DNA of 64,000 bases from Verticiella alkaliphila (lineage in GTDB: Bacteria > Pseudomonadota > Gammaproteobacteria > Burkholderiales > Burkholderiaceae_B). The notes under the pieces were generated by a model, which ran no database searches, was not told where the DNA came from, and saw nothing but the letters and a program-made list of their open reading frames with translations. Positions 25,827 to 34,944 of the stretch are shown in pieces (the stretch's first letter is position 1; each line of letters begins with the position of its first letter). The DNA is taken from positions 1 to 64,000 of the forward strand of contig NZ_JADCNH010000017.1 of assembly GCF_018904615.1 (NCBI RefSeq), given 5' to 3'. The position numbers were made by a program, and so were the translations under genes.

Positions 25827-27716
25827 ATGCTGCGCCTGACTGTCCGGTTCTGGATTGCCGGCCTTGCCCTTCTCACATTGAGCCGACTGGCCCTGGTTGC
25901 CTGGCTGTGGCCGCGCGTCTCCGCGGTCGAGGGTCTCTGGCCCGTGATGTTGGGCGGCCTGCGCATGGATGTCGTCGTGCTCGCCATGCTCAGCGCGCCG
26001 CTCGCGGTGTTCGGCCCCTGGCTGGGGCAGCGCCTGGGCGCCGTGCGGTTCACCGCGTACTGGTATCGCTTTGCCTGGGTGCTGCTCGCTTTCCTGGAAA
26101 TCTGCTCGCCGCAGTTCCTCATGGAATACGACACCCGTCCCAATCGACTCTTCTTCGAGTATCTGCTGTACCCGCGCGAAGTGGGCGAGATGCTGGTGAA
26201 GGGCTATCTCGGCATGCTGGCCGCAGGGCTCGCCGTCCTGGCGCTGGCGATCTGGGCATCACGACGGATCTTTCGGCCCGGCACGCCGGATCGCAGGCTG
26301 CCGCTCGCCTGGCGCGTCATCGCCAGCGTCGTGCTGCTGCTGACCATGTTCCTTGCGATCCGGGGCACGCTGGCACACCGCCCCATCAATCCAGCCACCG
26401 TCGCTTTCAGCGCGGATGCCATGGTCAACGCGCTGCCCTTGAACGGCTTCTACAGCGTCACCTACGCAGCGTATCGCATGAAGGACGAGCGTTCGGCCTC
26501 CGCGCTGTACGGGGCTATGCCCGAGGCCGAAGCCTTGGCCATCGTGCGCGAAGGGGCGGGCATGACCGAGCCCAGCCGCGTCGAGGGCATCCCGACACTG
26601 CATCGGCAGGTGGCCACCGTGCGGCGCGACAAGCCGCTGAACGTAGTGATGATCGTCGAGGAAAGCCTGGGCGCGCAGTATGTGGGCACGTTGGGCGGAC
26701 GGGGTCTGACCCCCGCGCTCGATGCCTTGTACGACGAAGGCTGGGCCTTCACCCGAGCTTACGCCACGGGCACGCGTTCGGTGCGTGGTCTGGAGGCCTT
26801 GTCCACCGGCTTTCTGCCGACGCCCGCCGAGGCAGTCTTGAAGCTGCCGCGCGCACAGACCCAGTTCTTCACGATCGCCGAGCTGCTCGGCCGCCAAGGC
26901 TTTCACTCGCGTTTCCTGTATGGGGGCGAGGCCCATTTCGACAACATGCGCGCGTTCTTCCTCGGCAACGGCTTCAATGAAGTCGTCGATCGCGGCAATG
27001 CCTTTCGCCAGCCCAACTTCGTGGGCTCCTGGGGGGCGAGCGACGAGGACATGTTCAACGAGCTGCATCGGCTCCTGAGCGTTGGCGGCGAGCAGCCCAC
27101 CTTCACGCTGGCGTTCTCCGTGACCAACCACTCCCCCTGGGAGTACCCGACGGGACGCATCACGCCCGAGGGCGAGCCAGCCTCGGTCGACAATTCCGTG
27201 CGCTATGCCGACTGGGCGCTAGGCGACTTCTTTCGCAAGGCGCGCGAGGCGCCGTATTGGAAGAACACGGTGTTCCTCGTCGTGGCCGATCACGATGCCC
27301 GCGTGGGCGGGGCGAGCCTCGTGCCCGTGCGTCACTTCCACATCCCGGCGCTCATCCTCGGGGCGGACGTCGCCCCGCGCCGCGACGATCGTCTCGTGAG
27401 TCAGGTGGATCTGGCCCCCACGCTGCTCTCGGTGATGGGCGTGGACAGCGAGCATCCGATGCCGGGGCGTGATCTGACCCGCGCCACGGACGGCGGGCGC
27501 GCGATCATGCAGTACGGCGACAACTTCGGATATCTGGTGGGCGACGATCTCGTGGTGCTCGAGCCTGACAAGCCCGCGCGCCAGTTCCACTACACGATGC
27601 CGGAGGGCCTGGAGCCCCGCGAGCTTTCGCCCTCGCTCGCCCGCACGGCGTTGGGTCATGCGCTCTGGCCGGAATTCGCCTATCGTCAGGGACAGTACCG
27701 TCTGCCGCCACGTTGA
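25827..27716 (+). CDS. LTA-synthase-like membrane sulfatase-fold phosphotransferase
   Basis: A 629-residue inner-membrane protein with four to five N-terminal transmembrane helices (about residues 1-190) and a periplasmic alkaline-phosphatase-fold catalytic domain. The metal/nucleophile residues are visible: E278 in MIVEESLGAQY, nucleophile T316 in ATGTRSVRGLEA, and the late VVADHDARVGG. Relatives transfer glycerol-phosphate or phosphoethanolamine to envelope glycans and lipids. The ATG at 25827 has GAGAG 6 nt upstream; longer versions would run through the tRNA. It precedes a two-component system by 54 nt, which may regulate it. Confidence 0.88.
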   Translation: MLRLTVRFWIAGLALLTLSRLALVAWLWPRVSAVEGLWPVMLGGLRMDVVVLAMLSAPLAVFGPWLGQRLGAVRFTAYWYRFAWVLLAFLEICSPQFLMEYDTRPNRLFFEYLLYPREVGEMLVKGYLGMLAAGLAVLALAIWASRRIFRPGTPDRRLPLAWRVIASVVLLLTMFLAIRGTLAHRPINPATVAFSADAMVNALPLNGFYSVTYAAYRMKDERSASALYGAMPEAEALAIVREGAGMTEPSRVEGIPTLHRQVATVRRDKPLNVVMIVEESLGAQYVGTLGGRGLTPALDALYDEGWAFTRAYATGTRSVRGLEALSTGFLPTPAEAVLKLPRAQTQFFTIAELLGRQGFHSRFLYGGEAHFDNMRAFFLGNGFNEVVDRGNAFRQPNFVGSWGASDEDMFNELHRLLSVGGEQPTFTLAFSVTNHSPWEYPTGRITPEGEPASVDNSVRYADWALGDFFRKAREAPYWKNTVFLVVADHDARVGGASLVPVRHFHIPALILGADVAPRRDDRLVSQVDLAPTLLSVMGVDSEHPMPGRDLTRATDGGRAIMQYGDNFGYLVGDDLVVLEPDKPARQFHYTMPEGLEPRELSPSLARTALGHALWPEFAYRQGQYRLPPR

Positions 27717-27770
27717 TGCCACGCAGGCCGATCTCGCCTGCCGGCTTCGGCACTGTTGTCAGGAATCTGC

Positions 27771-28463
27771 ATGACGCCGCCTCCCGTTCGTGTCCTCGTG
27801 GTCGAAGACCACCGCGGGCTCGCCGAGAACCTCTTCGAGTTCCTGGGCGAGACCCGCTACGCGCTGGATTTCGCCGCCGACGGGCCCACGGCGCTGCGCT
27901 TGGTTGCCGCCAACGTCTACGACGTCATCGTGCTGGACGTCATGTTGCCCGGCATGTCGGGCTTGGACGTATGCCAGACGCTGCGCGAAACCTTGCAGTG
28001 CCGCACGCCCGTGATCTTCATGACGGCCAAGGATCACATCGACGACAAGGTCGAAGGGTTTGCCCGGGGGGCGGACGACTACCTGGTCAAGCCATTCCAT
28101 CTGCGCGAGCTCGCCGTGCGCATCGAAGCACTGCACCGACGCAGCACGGGCGGGCCGGGCGAGCTCACGGCAGGGGCCGTGCGCTTCGCCCCGGGTACGC
28201 TGCAGGCCGGTCTCGGCCAAGCCCACGTGCAGTTGTCCGGGGCGTCAGCGCGCCTCTTCGAGGCCCTGATGCGCGCGCACCCGCATTACGTCTCGCACGA
28301 ACAGCTTGCCGAGCACGTGTCCGGCGAGCGCGATACCGACGCCAACAGCGTGCGGACCCACGTCTACCTGTTGCGTCGCCAGTTGCAGGATCATCTAGGG
28401 CACGCGCTCGTGAAGACGGTCCATGGCCGCGGCTACCGTCTCGAGCCACCGAGCGAGGCTTGA
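27771..28463 (+). CDS. OmpR-family response regulator
   Basis: A 230-residue two-domain regulator. The receiver carries the acidic pair E12-D13, phospho-acceptor D56 (VLDVMLPG) and K107 (LVKPF). The C-terminal winged helix (about residues 135-227) ends HGRGYRLE. The start at 27771 has AGGA 6 nt upstream; a TTG five codons earlier is less likely. The partner kinase begins 6 nt after its stop. Confidence 0.94.
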   Translation: MTPPPVRVLVVEDHRGLAENLFEFLGETRYALDFAADGPTALRLVAANVYDVIVLDVMLPGMSGLDVCQTLRETLQCRTPVIFMTAKDHIDDKVEGFARGADDYLVKPFHLRELAVRIEALHRRSTGGPGELTAGAVRFAPGTLQAGLGQAHVQLSGASARLFEALMRAHPHYVSHEQLAEHVSGERDTDANSVRTHVYLLRRQLQDHLGHALVKTVHGRGYRLEPPSEA

Positions 28464-28469
28464 GCCCGC

Positions 28470-29756
28470 ATGGCCCGTACCGTCTTCAAGCGCATCCAGC
28501 GCACCGTCCTCCTGGCGGTGCTGCTCACGCTGGCTGTCACGGTATTCAGCGTCTACTTCGCCAACGAGCAGCTCGAGCAATCCGTCCTGGAGCTGGATCT
28601 GCAGGCTGAGCGCGACTTCCTCGTGCAGAACGTCCGGCCGGGAGAGACGCTCGTGTGGGACACGGCGAGCGTGAAGGCCTACTATGCGCCGCCGGGCGTG
28701 CCGGCAGATCCGGCCGTGCCGTTGCCCGCGGTCTTCGCCGGTTTGCCATACCCCTTCTCGGGGGAGGTCGAGCTCGGTGCGTCGACCTTTCTCGTCACGG
28801 CCGGCGAGGCGGCCGGCGGGCGGCTCTACATCGCCAAGGACATCACGCTCTTCGAGCAGCGCGAGACCGAGTTTCTCGCGCTGCTCTGGGTGATTGCCTT
28901 GGGCGTCGTGGGCATCGGCGTCTTGTTGGCCTGGCTCACGAGCCGTCGCCTGGTGCAGCCGTTGCAGCAACTGGCCAGCCAGATCGGGCGGACCCAGCCG
29001 TCGCCCACCATGCCGCGGCTCGCTGTCGCGTCCCAGGATCTGGAGCTGCGCGAGATCGCGGATACGTTCGATCGCTTCCTCGACGAGATGGAAGCCTACG
29101 TGCGGCGCGAGCAGTCGCTGCTCAGTCTGGCCAGCCATGAACTGCGCACGCCCGTGGCCGTGATCGGCGGCGCGCTGGACGTGATCGAGCAGCGCGGCCG
29201 GCTCACGCCTGAGGACGCGCGCACGTTCGCCCGCGTGCGGCGCGCGAATGACGAGATGGGCGACAACGTGCGCGCCATCTTGCACCTCACCCGCCGCACG
29301 GGCCAGGATCCGTCAACACAGACGCTGTCGTTGACCGCGCTGGTGCGCGAGGTGTGCGATGAACTCGAGCGTGTCGGCGTGGCCGCCCCCGGGCGGATCC
29401 ATGTCGAGGCCGATGCCACGTGCCGGGTCACCGCGGATCCGGCGCTTGCCAAGATGCTTGTGCGCAACCTCGTGCAGAACGCGGTGCAGCACACCCGCGA
29501 ACCTATCCGCGTGCGCGTGGGCGAGGCCCGTCTCGAGGTGGCCGACCAGGGCGCAGGGCTGCCGCCCGAGCGTCGCGAGGCACTGGCCGGCGCGGGCCCT
29601 GTGCAAGGCGCGGGCCTCTCCGGGCTTGGGCTTTTCATCGTCACCCTGGTCTGCGAGAGGCTCGGCTGGCGTCTGTCCGTAGCGCAATCGTCCGAGGCGG
29701 GTACTGTTCTGCAGGTGAGCTGGCCATCACGGGCCACGGGTGCAGAAACGATCTAG
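28470..29756 (+). CDS. Membrane sensor histidine kinase
   Basis: A 428-residue sensor kinase, cognate to the response regulator directly upstream. Transmembrane helices lie at about 11-30 and 136-157, enclosing a roughly 100-residue periplasmic sensor. Then come HAMP, HisKA with phospho-acceptor H223 (LASHELRTPVAV) and an ATPase domain with NLVQNAVQH and GLGLFIV. The signal is unknown; the preceding envelope phosphotransferase suggests an envelope cue, but that is inference. Confidence 0.93.
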   Translation: MARTVFKRIQRTVLLAVLLTLAVTVFSVYFANEQLEQSVLELDLQAERDFLVQNVRPGETLVWDTASVKAYYAPPGVPADPAVPLPAVFAGLPYPFSGEVELGASTFLVTAGEAAGGRLYIAKDITLFEQRETEFLALLWVIALGVVGIGVLLAWLTSRRLVQPLQQLASQIGRTQPSPTMPRLAVASQDLELREIADTFDRFLDEMEAYVRREQSLLSLASHELRTPVAVIGGALDVIEQRGRLTPEDARTFARVRRANDEMGDNVRAILHLTRRTGQDPSTQTLSLTALVREVCDELERVGVAAPGRIHVEADATCRVTADPALAKMLVRNLVQNAVQHTREPIRVRVGEARLEVADQGAGLPPERREALAGAGPVQGAGLSGLGLFIVTLVCERLGWRLSVAQSSEAGTVLQVSWPSRATGAETI

Positions 29757-29855
29757 ACCGCCGCGGCACGGCATGCTCGGCCATTGCCCTCTAAAATGTC
29801 ATATTCCGGCGCCGTCGATGACGAGGCGGCCCGTCACCCGTATTGCTGAGACCCC

Positions 29856-31022
29856 ATGTTCGATGACGAAGTCGCCGCCGCCGGCCGGCTGGCCGTAGTC
29901 CGGCCTATCCTGGACGTGGTGTGCCAGATGACCGGAATGCGGTTCGCGGCGGTGGCCCGCGTGTCCGAGGCCCGCTGGGTCGCGTGCAGCGTGCGTGATG
30001 AACTGGGCTTTGGTATGACGGCGGGCCACGAGCTCGACATCAAGACCACCTTCTGCGACACCGTACGCGCGCAGAACGAGCCGATCCTCATCGATGACGT
30101 GACGACCGATCCGGTCTACCACGATCATGTCATCCCGGCGATGTACAACTTCCGCAGCTACATCTCCGTGCCAATCCGTCGGCCGGATGGTGCCTTCTTC
30201 GGCACGCTCTGCGCCCTGGATGTGAATGCCGTGACGGTCAAGGGCGGGGGCGTGCTCGGCATGTTCCAGCTCTTCGCCAACCTCATCGGCGAACACCTGC
30301 AGGCACAGGAGGCGCTGGCCATGAGCAAGGCCGAGCTCGCGCACGAACGCCAGCTGGCGGTGCTTCGCGAGCAGTTCATCGCGGTGCTGGGCCACGACCT
30401 GCGCGCGCCGCTCGGGTCCATGACGGCGGCGACGGCCGTGTTGCGGCGCACGCCACTCGAGCCTCGCGCGGCCGCCGTGGTGGGCCTGATGGAGAAGAGC
30501 ACGTGGCGCATGGCACGCCTCGTGAACGACATCCTGGACTTTGCTCGCGGAAGGCTGGGCGACGGCCTGCGCCTGCAGCGCACGTGCAATCCGGCGCTGG
30601 CGACCGAGCTCGAGCACGTGGTGGCCGAGTTGCGCGCGGCCTGGCCAGAGCGCCGGATCGAAGCCAGCATCGCGCTGGCCGTATCTATCGCTTGCGACGG
30701 CGCGCGCATCGGGCAGCTCGTGTCCAATCTCGTGGCCAACGCCCTGCAGCATGGCGCCCCCGACCGCCCGGTCCGGGTGGCGATGACGAGTTCCGCCCAG
30801 GGGCTGGAGATCACCGTCTTCAACGAAGGCGAGCCCATCCCGCTGGCGGTTCAGGCCGCGCTTTTCGAGCCGTTCACGCGCAGCACGGCCGATCCGGGTG
30901 CGGAAGGCCTGGGCCTGGGGCTGTTCATCGTGGCCGAGATCGCGCGAGCGCACGGTGGCGAGGTGTCGGTGCAGTCCGACGCCGACGGCACGCGGTTCTC
31001 GTTCCGGATGCCCGCTCGCTGA
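29856..31022 (+). CDS. Cytosolic GAF-domain histidine kinase
   Basis: A soluble 388-residue sensor kinase: GAF domain (about residues 15-150, with the C-D-T-V and SYISVPI blocks), HisKA with H180 (VLGHDLRAPLGSM), and an ATPase domain with NLVANALQHG and GLGLGLFIV. The F-C-D-T-V segment resembles GAF domains that bind bilin or haem, though the residue alone does not prove a cofactor. No response regulator is adjacent, so it may signal to an unlinked partner. A 99-nt spacer separates it from the previous kinase. Confidence 0.92.
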   Translation: MFDDEVAAAGRLAVVRPILDVVCQMTGMRFAAVARVSEARWVACSVRDELGFGMTAGHELDIKTTFCDTVRAQNEPILIDDVTTDPVYHDHVIPAMYNFRSYISVPIRRPDGAFFGTLCALDVNAVTVKGGGVLGMFQLFANLIGEHLQAQEALAMSKAELAHERQLAVLREQFIAVLGHDLRAPLGSMTAATAVLRRTPLEPRAAAVVGLMEKSTWRMARLVNDILDFARGRLGDGLRLQRTCNPALATELEHVVAELRAAWPERRIEASIALAVSIACDGARIGQLVSNLVANALQHGAPDRPVRVAMTSSAQGLEITVFNEGEPIPLAVQAALFEPFTRSTADPGAEGLGLGLFIVAEIARAHGGEVSVQSDADGTRFSFRMPAR

Positions 31023-31096
31023 TCGTCGACGGTCCCGAGTCATCAGGGTATTCCTCAGGTTTGCGGGAAATGTGCGAATAAATCGCCTGCCCGGGG

Positions 31097-31124
31097 TTGA
31101 CTTCGGAATCCGCCCGCTTAAACT
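31097..31124 (+). promoter_or_regulatory. Sigma-70 promoter of the TerC riboswitch transcript
   Basis: TTGACT (31097-31102), a 16-bp spacer and TAAACT (31119-31124) form a good promoter. The expected start is near 31131, just before the conserved riboswitch core. Confidence 0.6.
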
Positions 31125-31130
31125 ACGCGG

Positions 31131-31265
31131 CGTCAAGGGGAGTAGCTTTTCCGCCGCGGTATCGTCATGACGGCGATGGGTGCTTTGCACACGTCGCCCG
31201 GTGCCCCGGGCAGCTTCGGCTGCAAGCAAGACCTTGCCCAACAAGGGGCAAGGTCCGCGTACTCC
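31131..31265 (+). promoter_or_regulatory. yybP-ykoY (manganese) riboswitch
   Basis: The hallmark AAGGGGAGTAGC lies at 31135-31146, and the second conserved loop appears as ATCGTCATGACGG about 20 nt later, matching the two metal-binding loops of the yybP-ykoY class, which senses Mn2+. Behind the core are a UUCG-capped hairpin (31210-31223) and a 10-bp hairpin (31230-31255). TACTCC (31259-31264) is complementary to GGAGTA of the core and could be part of the switching helix. The element precedes a TerC-family gene, the best-known partner of this riboswitch. Confidence 0.85.
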
Positions 31266-31269
31266 ACGT

Positions 31270-31310
31270 AAAAGGCCTGTGTCCCGAATGGATCACAGGC
31301 CTTTTTGCTT
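31270..31310 (+). terminator. Intrinsic terminator of the Mn riboswitch expression platform
   Basis: AAAAGGCCTGTG (31270-31281) pairs perfectly with CACAGGCCTTTT (31294-31305), followed by a T-rich tail. It lies between the riboswitch and the TerC gene about 200 nt downstream, so metal binding probably decides between termination and read-through. The remaining 31311-31506 holds no gene that I can see. Confidence 0.85.
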
Positions 31311-31506
31311 GAGGAGACGTCGCTTCGTTCCCACCCCGCCGCACGCTCAGCCGTGCCCGCTGGCCCGCGCCCTGGGCTGCCACTGTCGTGGCGTGCCGCC
31401 GCGGTGACCGCTTCGCTTTTTTCCCATCATTGCCATCAGCCCGATCCGCCATGTCCGGACTGGGCACGTGCGTCATCCCAAACTTCCACCCTCCGGGGAG
31501 AACACT

Positions 31507-32214
31507 TTGCTTGAATTTCTTCAAACCTTGAGCTGGGCCGCGGTGTTCCAGATCATCCTGATCGACATCCTGCTGGGCGGCGACAACGCCGTCGTCATCG
31601 CGCTCGCCTGCCGCAACCTGCCCAAGAAGCAGCGCATGCAGGGCATCCTCTGGGGTACGGCCGGCGCCATCGGTCTGCGCGTCGTCCTGATCTTCTTTGC
31701 CCTGACGCTGCTCACGATCCCGTTCCTGAAGGTCGTGGGCGCACTGCTCCTGCTGTGGGTGGGCGTGAAGCTGCTCGTGCCGGAAGACGAGAGCCATGAT
31801 GGCATCCAGGGCGGCACGACGATCATGGGGGCCATCAAGACCATCATCGTGGCCGACTTCGTCATGAGCCTGGACAACGTCATCGCCATCGCCGGCGCGG
31901 CCCAGAACGCCAACCCGGATCACCAGCTTGGCCTCGTGATCTTCGGCTTGGTCGTGAGCGTGCCGATCATCGTCTGGGGCAGCACCCTTGTGTTGAAGCT
32001 GATCGATCGTTTCCCGATGGTCGTCACCTTCGGTGCGGCGCTGCTGGGCTGGATCGCCGGCGGCATGCTCGTCACGGACGTCGTCGTGGTCAACAACTTC
32101 GGCGAGCCTTCCAGCACGGTCACGCTCGCCGCCTCAGCCGTGGGCGCGGTGCTGATCGTCGCCGTGGGCCGTTGGCTCGCCGCACGCAAGCGCGCGACGC
32201 ACGCCATGGCCTGA
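31507..32214 (+). CDS. TerC family integral membrane protein, probable Mn2+ exporter
   Basis: A 235-residue membrane protein with seven or so helices. It carries the TerC-family acidic motifs DILLGGDNAVVIA in the first helices and DFVMSLDNVIAIAGAA in the second half, which hold the metal-coordinating aspartates. YkoY/Alx/MeeF-type members export manganese. The start is a TTG at 31507 because GGGGAG lies 6 nt before it; a GTG 13 codons upstream has no site. The Mn riboswitch upstream supports manganese efflux. Confidence 0.92.
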   Translation: MLEFLQTLSWAAVFQIILIDILLGGDNAVVIALACRNLPKKQRMQGILWGTAGAIGLRVVLIFFALTLLTIPFLKVVGALLLLWVGVKLLVPEDESHDGIQGGTTIMGAIKTIIVADFVMSLDNVIAIAGAAQNANPDHQLGLVIFGLVVSVPIIVWGSTLVLKLIDRFPMVVTFGAALLGWIAGGMLVTDVVVVNNFGEPSSTVTLAASAVGAVLIVAVGRWLAARKRATHAMA

Positions 32215-32262
32215 TCAACCAGGCACGGGGGGGTCGAAGGTCAAATGACCTGATCCCTGCCA

Positions 32263-32296
32263 CGAGGGGCGGCGCACTGCGCCGCCCCTCGTCGTT
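32263..32296. terminator. Terminator between convergent TerC and otsA genes
   Basis: A perfect 13-bp stem (32263-32275 with 32279-32291) with a 3-nt loop, followed by TCGTTTCC. The T-tract is weak, but the position between converging genes fits a shared terminator. Confidence 0.65.
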
Positions 32297-32326
32297 TCCG
32301 CCGTTGCCGCGGCCGGAGCATGCGCG

Positions 32327-33694
32327 CTAGCCGCGGCGCAAGTCCTCCAGGAACCGGTTGCGCCAGGCATCGATGTCCGCCGTCTTCAGCACCTGCAGCA
32401 TGCCGGCATGGCGTGCCTGGCGTTCTTCGAGCGGCATCGACAGCGCCGTGCGCAGCGCCTCGGCCATGCCGGTTCGATCGTACGGATTGACGAGCAACGC
32501 CCCGTCGAGCTCCTGCGCTGCACCGGCAAAGCGCGAGAGCACCAGGACGCCGGGATCCTCTGGATCCTGCGCGGCCACGTACTCCTTGGCGACGAGATTC
32601 ATGCCGTCGCGCAGCGGCGTGACGAAGCCCGCCTGCGCGTTGCGAAAGAGGCCCATCAGGGTGCGCCTGTCGTAGCTCTTGTTGATGTAGCGAATGGGCA
32701 CCCAGTCCAGGTCGGAGAACTTCCCGTTGATGCGACCGGCCTCGGCCTCCAGCTGCTTGCGGATGAGCTGGTAGCTGTTGATGTCCGAGCGCGACGGCGG
32801 GGCGATCTGGATGAACTGCACGCGATGCCGAAGCTCAGGCGTCGTCTCGAGCAACGTATCGAAGGCGCAGAAGCGTTCCACGAGGCCTTTGGAGTAATCC
32901 AGCCGGTCCACGCTCACCACCACCTTGCGGGTATCGCCACTCACCCCTCGCGTGATCTGACGCGACAGGTCACGCCCGGCGGCGGACTCCTCGGCGATGT
33001 GCCCGGGCGAGACGCCGATCGGGTAGACGCCTGTGCGGGTGACGTTGCCCTCGGCATGGACGCTGCCGTCCTCGTGCACCTGCACCCCCGATTGCTGGGC
33101 GATGGTGTTCAGGAAAGCACGCCGATCCGTTTCGGTCTGAAAGCCCAGCAGGTCATAGCTCAGCATCGCCCGCATCAATTCCTGGTGCGGCGGGATGGTG
33201 GCCACTACCTGCGGCTCGGGAAACGGGATGTGCAGAAAGAAGCCGATCGGGTTGAGCGCACCGCGCTTGCGGCAGGCCTGCGCGAAGGGCAGCAGGTGAT
33301 AGTCGTGCACCCAGACCACGTCGTCCGTTTGCAGGAACGTCATCAGCTCGTCGGCGAGCATGGCGTTCACACGCTGGTAGCCCGCATACTCGTTGCGATC
33401 GAACCGCGCGAGATCGATGCGGTAATGGAAGGTCGGCCACAGGGTGGCGTTGGAGAACCCGCTGTAGTACTGGCGGTAGTCCCGCTTGTTCAGGCCAATG
33501 GTGGCGAACGTGATGCCATTCTTTTCCTGCCGCGCCAGCGGAGCGGCCGTCGTCGTGACCTGCCCGTTCCAGCCGAACCAGATGCCGCCGGCTTCGCGCA
33601 TGGCGCCCAAGAGGCCTACCGCGAGACCGCCGGTATTGCGCTTTTCGTCGCCCACCGGGGCGACCCGGTTCGATACCACAATGAGACGTCCCAT
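32327..33694 (-). CDS. otsA: Alpha,alpha-trehalose-phosphate synthase (UDP-forming)
   Basis: A GT-B glycosyltransferase (GT20) that joins UDP-glucose and glucose-6-phosphate to trehalose-6-phosphate in the cytosol. The 455 residues include the N-loop VVSNRVAPV, the acceptor-site VWVHDYHLLP, the nucleotide-site SVDRLDYSKGL and the C-terminal TPLRDGMNLVAKEYV. Length is normal. It follows otsB by 13 nt; the pair makes free trehalose, a protectant against osmotic and drying stress. Confidence 0.97.
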   Translation of the reverse strand: MGRLIVVSNRVAPVGDEKRNTGGLAVGLLGAMREAGGIWFGWNGQVTTTAAPLARQEKNGITFATIGLNKRDYRQYYSGFSNATLWPTFHYRIDLARFDRNEYAGYQRVNAMLADELMTFLQTDDVVWVHDYHLLPFAQACRKRGALNPIGFFLHIPFPEPQVVATIPPHQELMRAMLSYDLLGFQTETDRRAFLNTIAQQSGVQVHEDGSVHAEGNVTRTGVYPIGVSPGHIAEESAAGRDLSRQITRGVSGDTRKVVVSVDRLDYSKGLVERFCAFDTLLETTPELRHRVQFIQIAPPSRSDINSYQLIRKQLEAEAGRINGKFSDLDWVPIRYINKSYDRRTLMGLFRNAQAGFVTPLRDGMNLVAKEYVAAQDPEDPGVLVLSRFAGAAQELDGALLVNPYDRTGMAEALRTALSMPLEERQARHAGMLQVLKTADIDAWRNRFLEDLRRG

Positions 33695-33707
33695 ACTCGT
33701 GTCCTCT

Positions 33708-34454
33708 TCAAACGGGGGGCGTGCCGGGGCACACCAGGTCGCGCAGCCACGCCGCGGCGGCCTCGACGCTGTCCAGCCGATACGTGGCGCACGTCTCGCC
33801 TGGGCCGACCTTGATGCTGATGCCACGCGCTGCATTGACGACGGCAAAGCCGGCTTCATCGGTGCGGTCGTCGCCGATGAAGAGCGGCGTGCGGCCGGCG
33901 AACGGGGCTTCGTCGAGAAAGGCCGTGATGGCGCGGCCCTTGTCCGCACGCGCCGGCTTGAGTTCGACGACGAATTTGCCGGGCTGCAGGCGCAACTGGG
34001 GATGACGGACCACCGCCGCCTGCGCGATGGCGAGCACGGCACGCGCGTGCGTCGGCGCGCCACGGTAGTGCAGGGCGAGGGCGGCGCCCTTGTCTTCGAC
34101 GAAGGCTCCTGCAAATGCCGCCAGGGCGCGCTCGAGGCGTCCGGCCAGTTCAGGCGGTGGCAGTTCTTCAGGCGGAAGGCGGTGCACCGTGCCGTTGGCG
34201 TCGCGTCGTTCCACGCCATGCACGCCCGCAGCGGGCACCGCCAGCGGTGCAATGAGCCGATCGATCTCCGAGAGGGCCCGGCCGGAGACGACCGCAAGCG
34301 CCCCGGAGAGATCGGCCAGCGCCGCCAGGTCGGCCAGCGGCTGGGCTGCGATCCTGACATCCTCGGGCCGCAGGCAGAAGTCCGCGAGCGTCCCGTCGAG
34401 ATCGAAGAAGAAGGCCGTCCGGGACGGCGTCACAGCGGGAAGTGGAGCGTGCAT
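33708..34454 (-). CDS. otsB: Trehalose-6-phosphate phosphatase
   Basis: A HAD-superfamily phosphatase that dephosphorylates trehalose-6-phosphate. The 248 residues show motif I FFFDLDGTLADF, motif II VVSGR, and motif IV FIGDDRTDEAGF. The start at 34454 gives the family's usual N-terminus; a much longer in-frame extension exists but is not OtsB-like. First gene of the otsB-otsA operon, divergent from tRNA-Lys. Confidence 0.95.
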   Translation of the reverse strand: MHAPLPAVTPSRTAFFFDLDGTLADFCLRPEDVRIAAQPLADLAALADLSGALAVVSGRALSEIDRLIAPLAVPAAGVHGVERRDANGTVHRLPPEELPPPELAGRLERALAAFAGAFVEDKGAALALHYRGAPTHARAVLAIAQAAVVRHPQLRLQPGKFVVELKPARADKGRAITAFLDEAPFAGRTPLFIGDDRTDEAGFAVVNAARGISIKVGPGETCATYRLDSVEAAAAWLRDLVCPGTPPV

Positions 34455-34595
34455 GCGGTCGCAGGGAAAGACGTGCCAGTCCGGCCTTTCGGCAGCCGGC
34501 TCGCCGGCAGGGGCAGGGTGCCTCTGCTGTCGAGGTAACCAGATTGCAATTTCTGTGCCGCGAGGTCGCGCGCCTACCCAGGAGACGACCCCGAT

Positions 34596-34625
34596 TTGAC
34601 GGATGAGTGCCTGTCCTGCCATAAT
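34596..34625 (+). promoter_or_regulatory. tRNA-Lys promoter
   Basis: TTGACG (34596-34601), an 18-bp spacer and CATAAT (34620-34625), ending 9 nt before the mature 5' end of tRNA-Lys. Confidence 0.65.
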
Positions 34626-34634
34626 CATGGGCTT

Positions 34635-34710
34635 GGGTCGTTAGCTCAGTTGGTAGAGCACCGGACTTTTAATCCGATGGTCGCGCGTTCGAGCCGCGCA
34701 CGACCCACCA
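34635..34710 (+). tRNA. tRNA-Lys (TTT)
   Basis: A 76-nt cloverleaf: acceptor GGGTCGT/ACGACCC, D arm with AGTTGGTA loop, anticodon loop CTTTTAA (anticodon TTT), T arm with TTCGAGC, and encoded CCA. The outermost anticodon-stem pair is a C-A mismatch. Confidence 0.97.
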
Positions 34711-34720
34711 AGTATTTCGA

Positions 34721-34752
34721 AGCCCCTGGAGCGATCCAGGGGCTTTTTCTTT
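34721..34752 (+). terminator. Intrinsic terminator of tRNA-Lys
   Basis: Perfect 10-bp stem AGCCCCTGGA (34721-34730) with TCCAGGGGCT (34735-34744), a GCGA tetraloop, then TTTTCTTT. It starts 11 nt after the tRNA. Confidence 0.93.
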
Positions 34753-34944
34753 GCCTGTCTTCTGCAGCAGGCGCGGGATGCGCCTTTGCGCCGCGTTGCT
34801 TTGCCGACACTCCGCGGCGACGCAGGCGGGCGGTTTCCAGCTCGACGGCACACCGATTGCTTTGGCCCGCAGCACGATGCAGGTACCGGCATGGGCCGGC
34901 GCGGCGCATCGGCTTGTCAGCCGGCATCGGCGCAGGAGTACATC

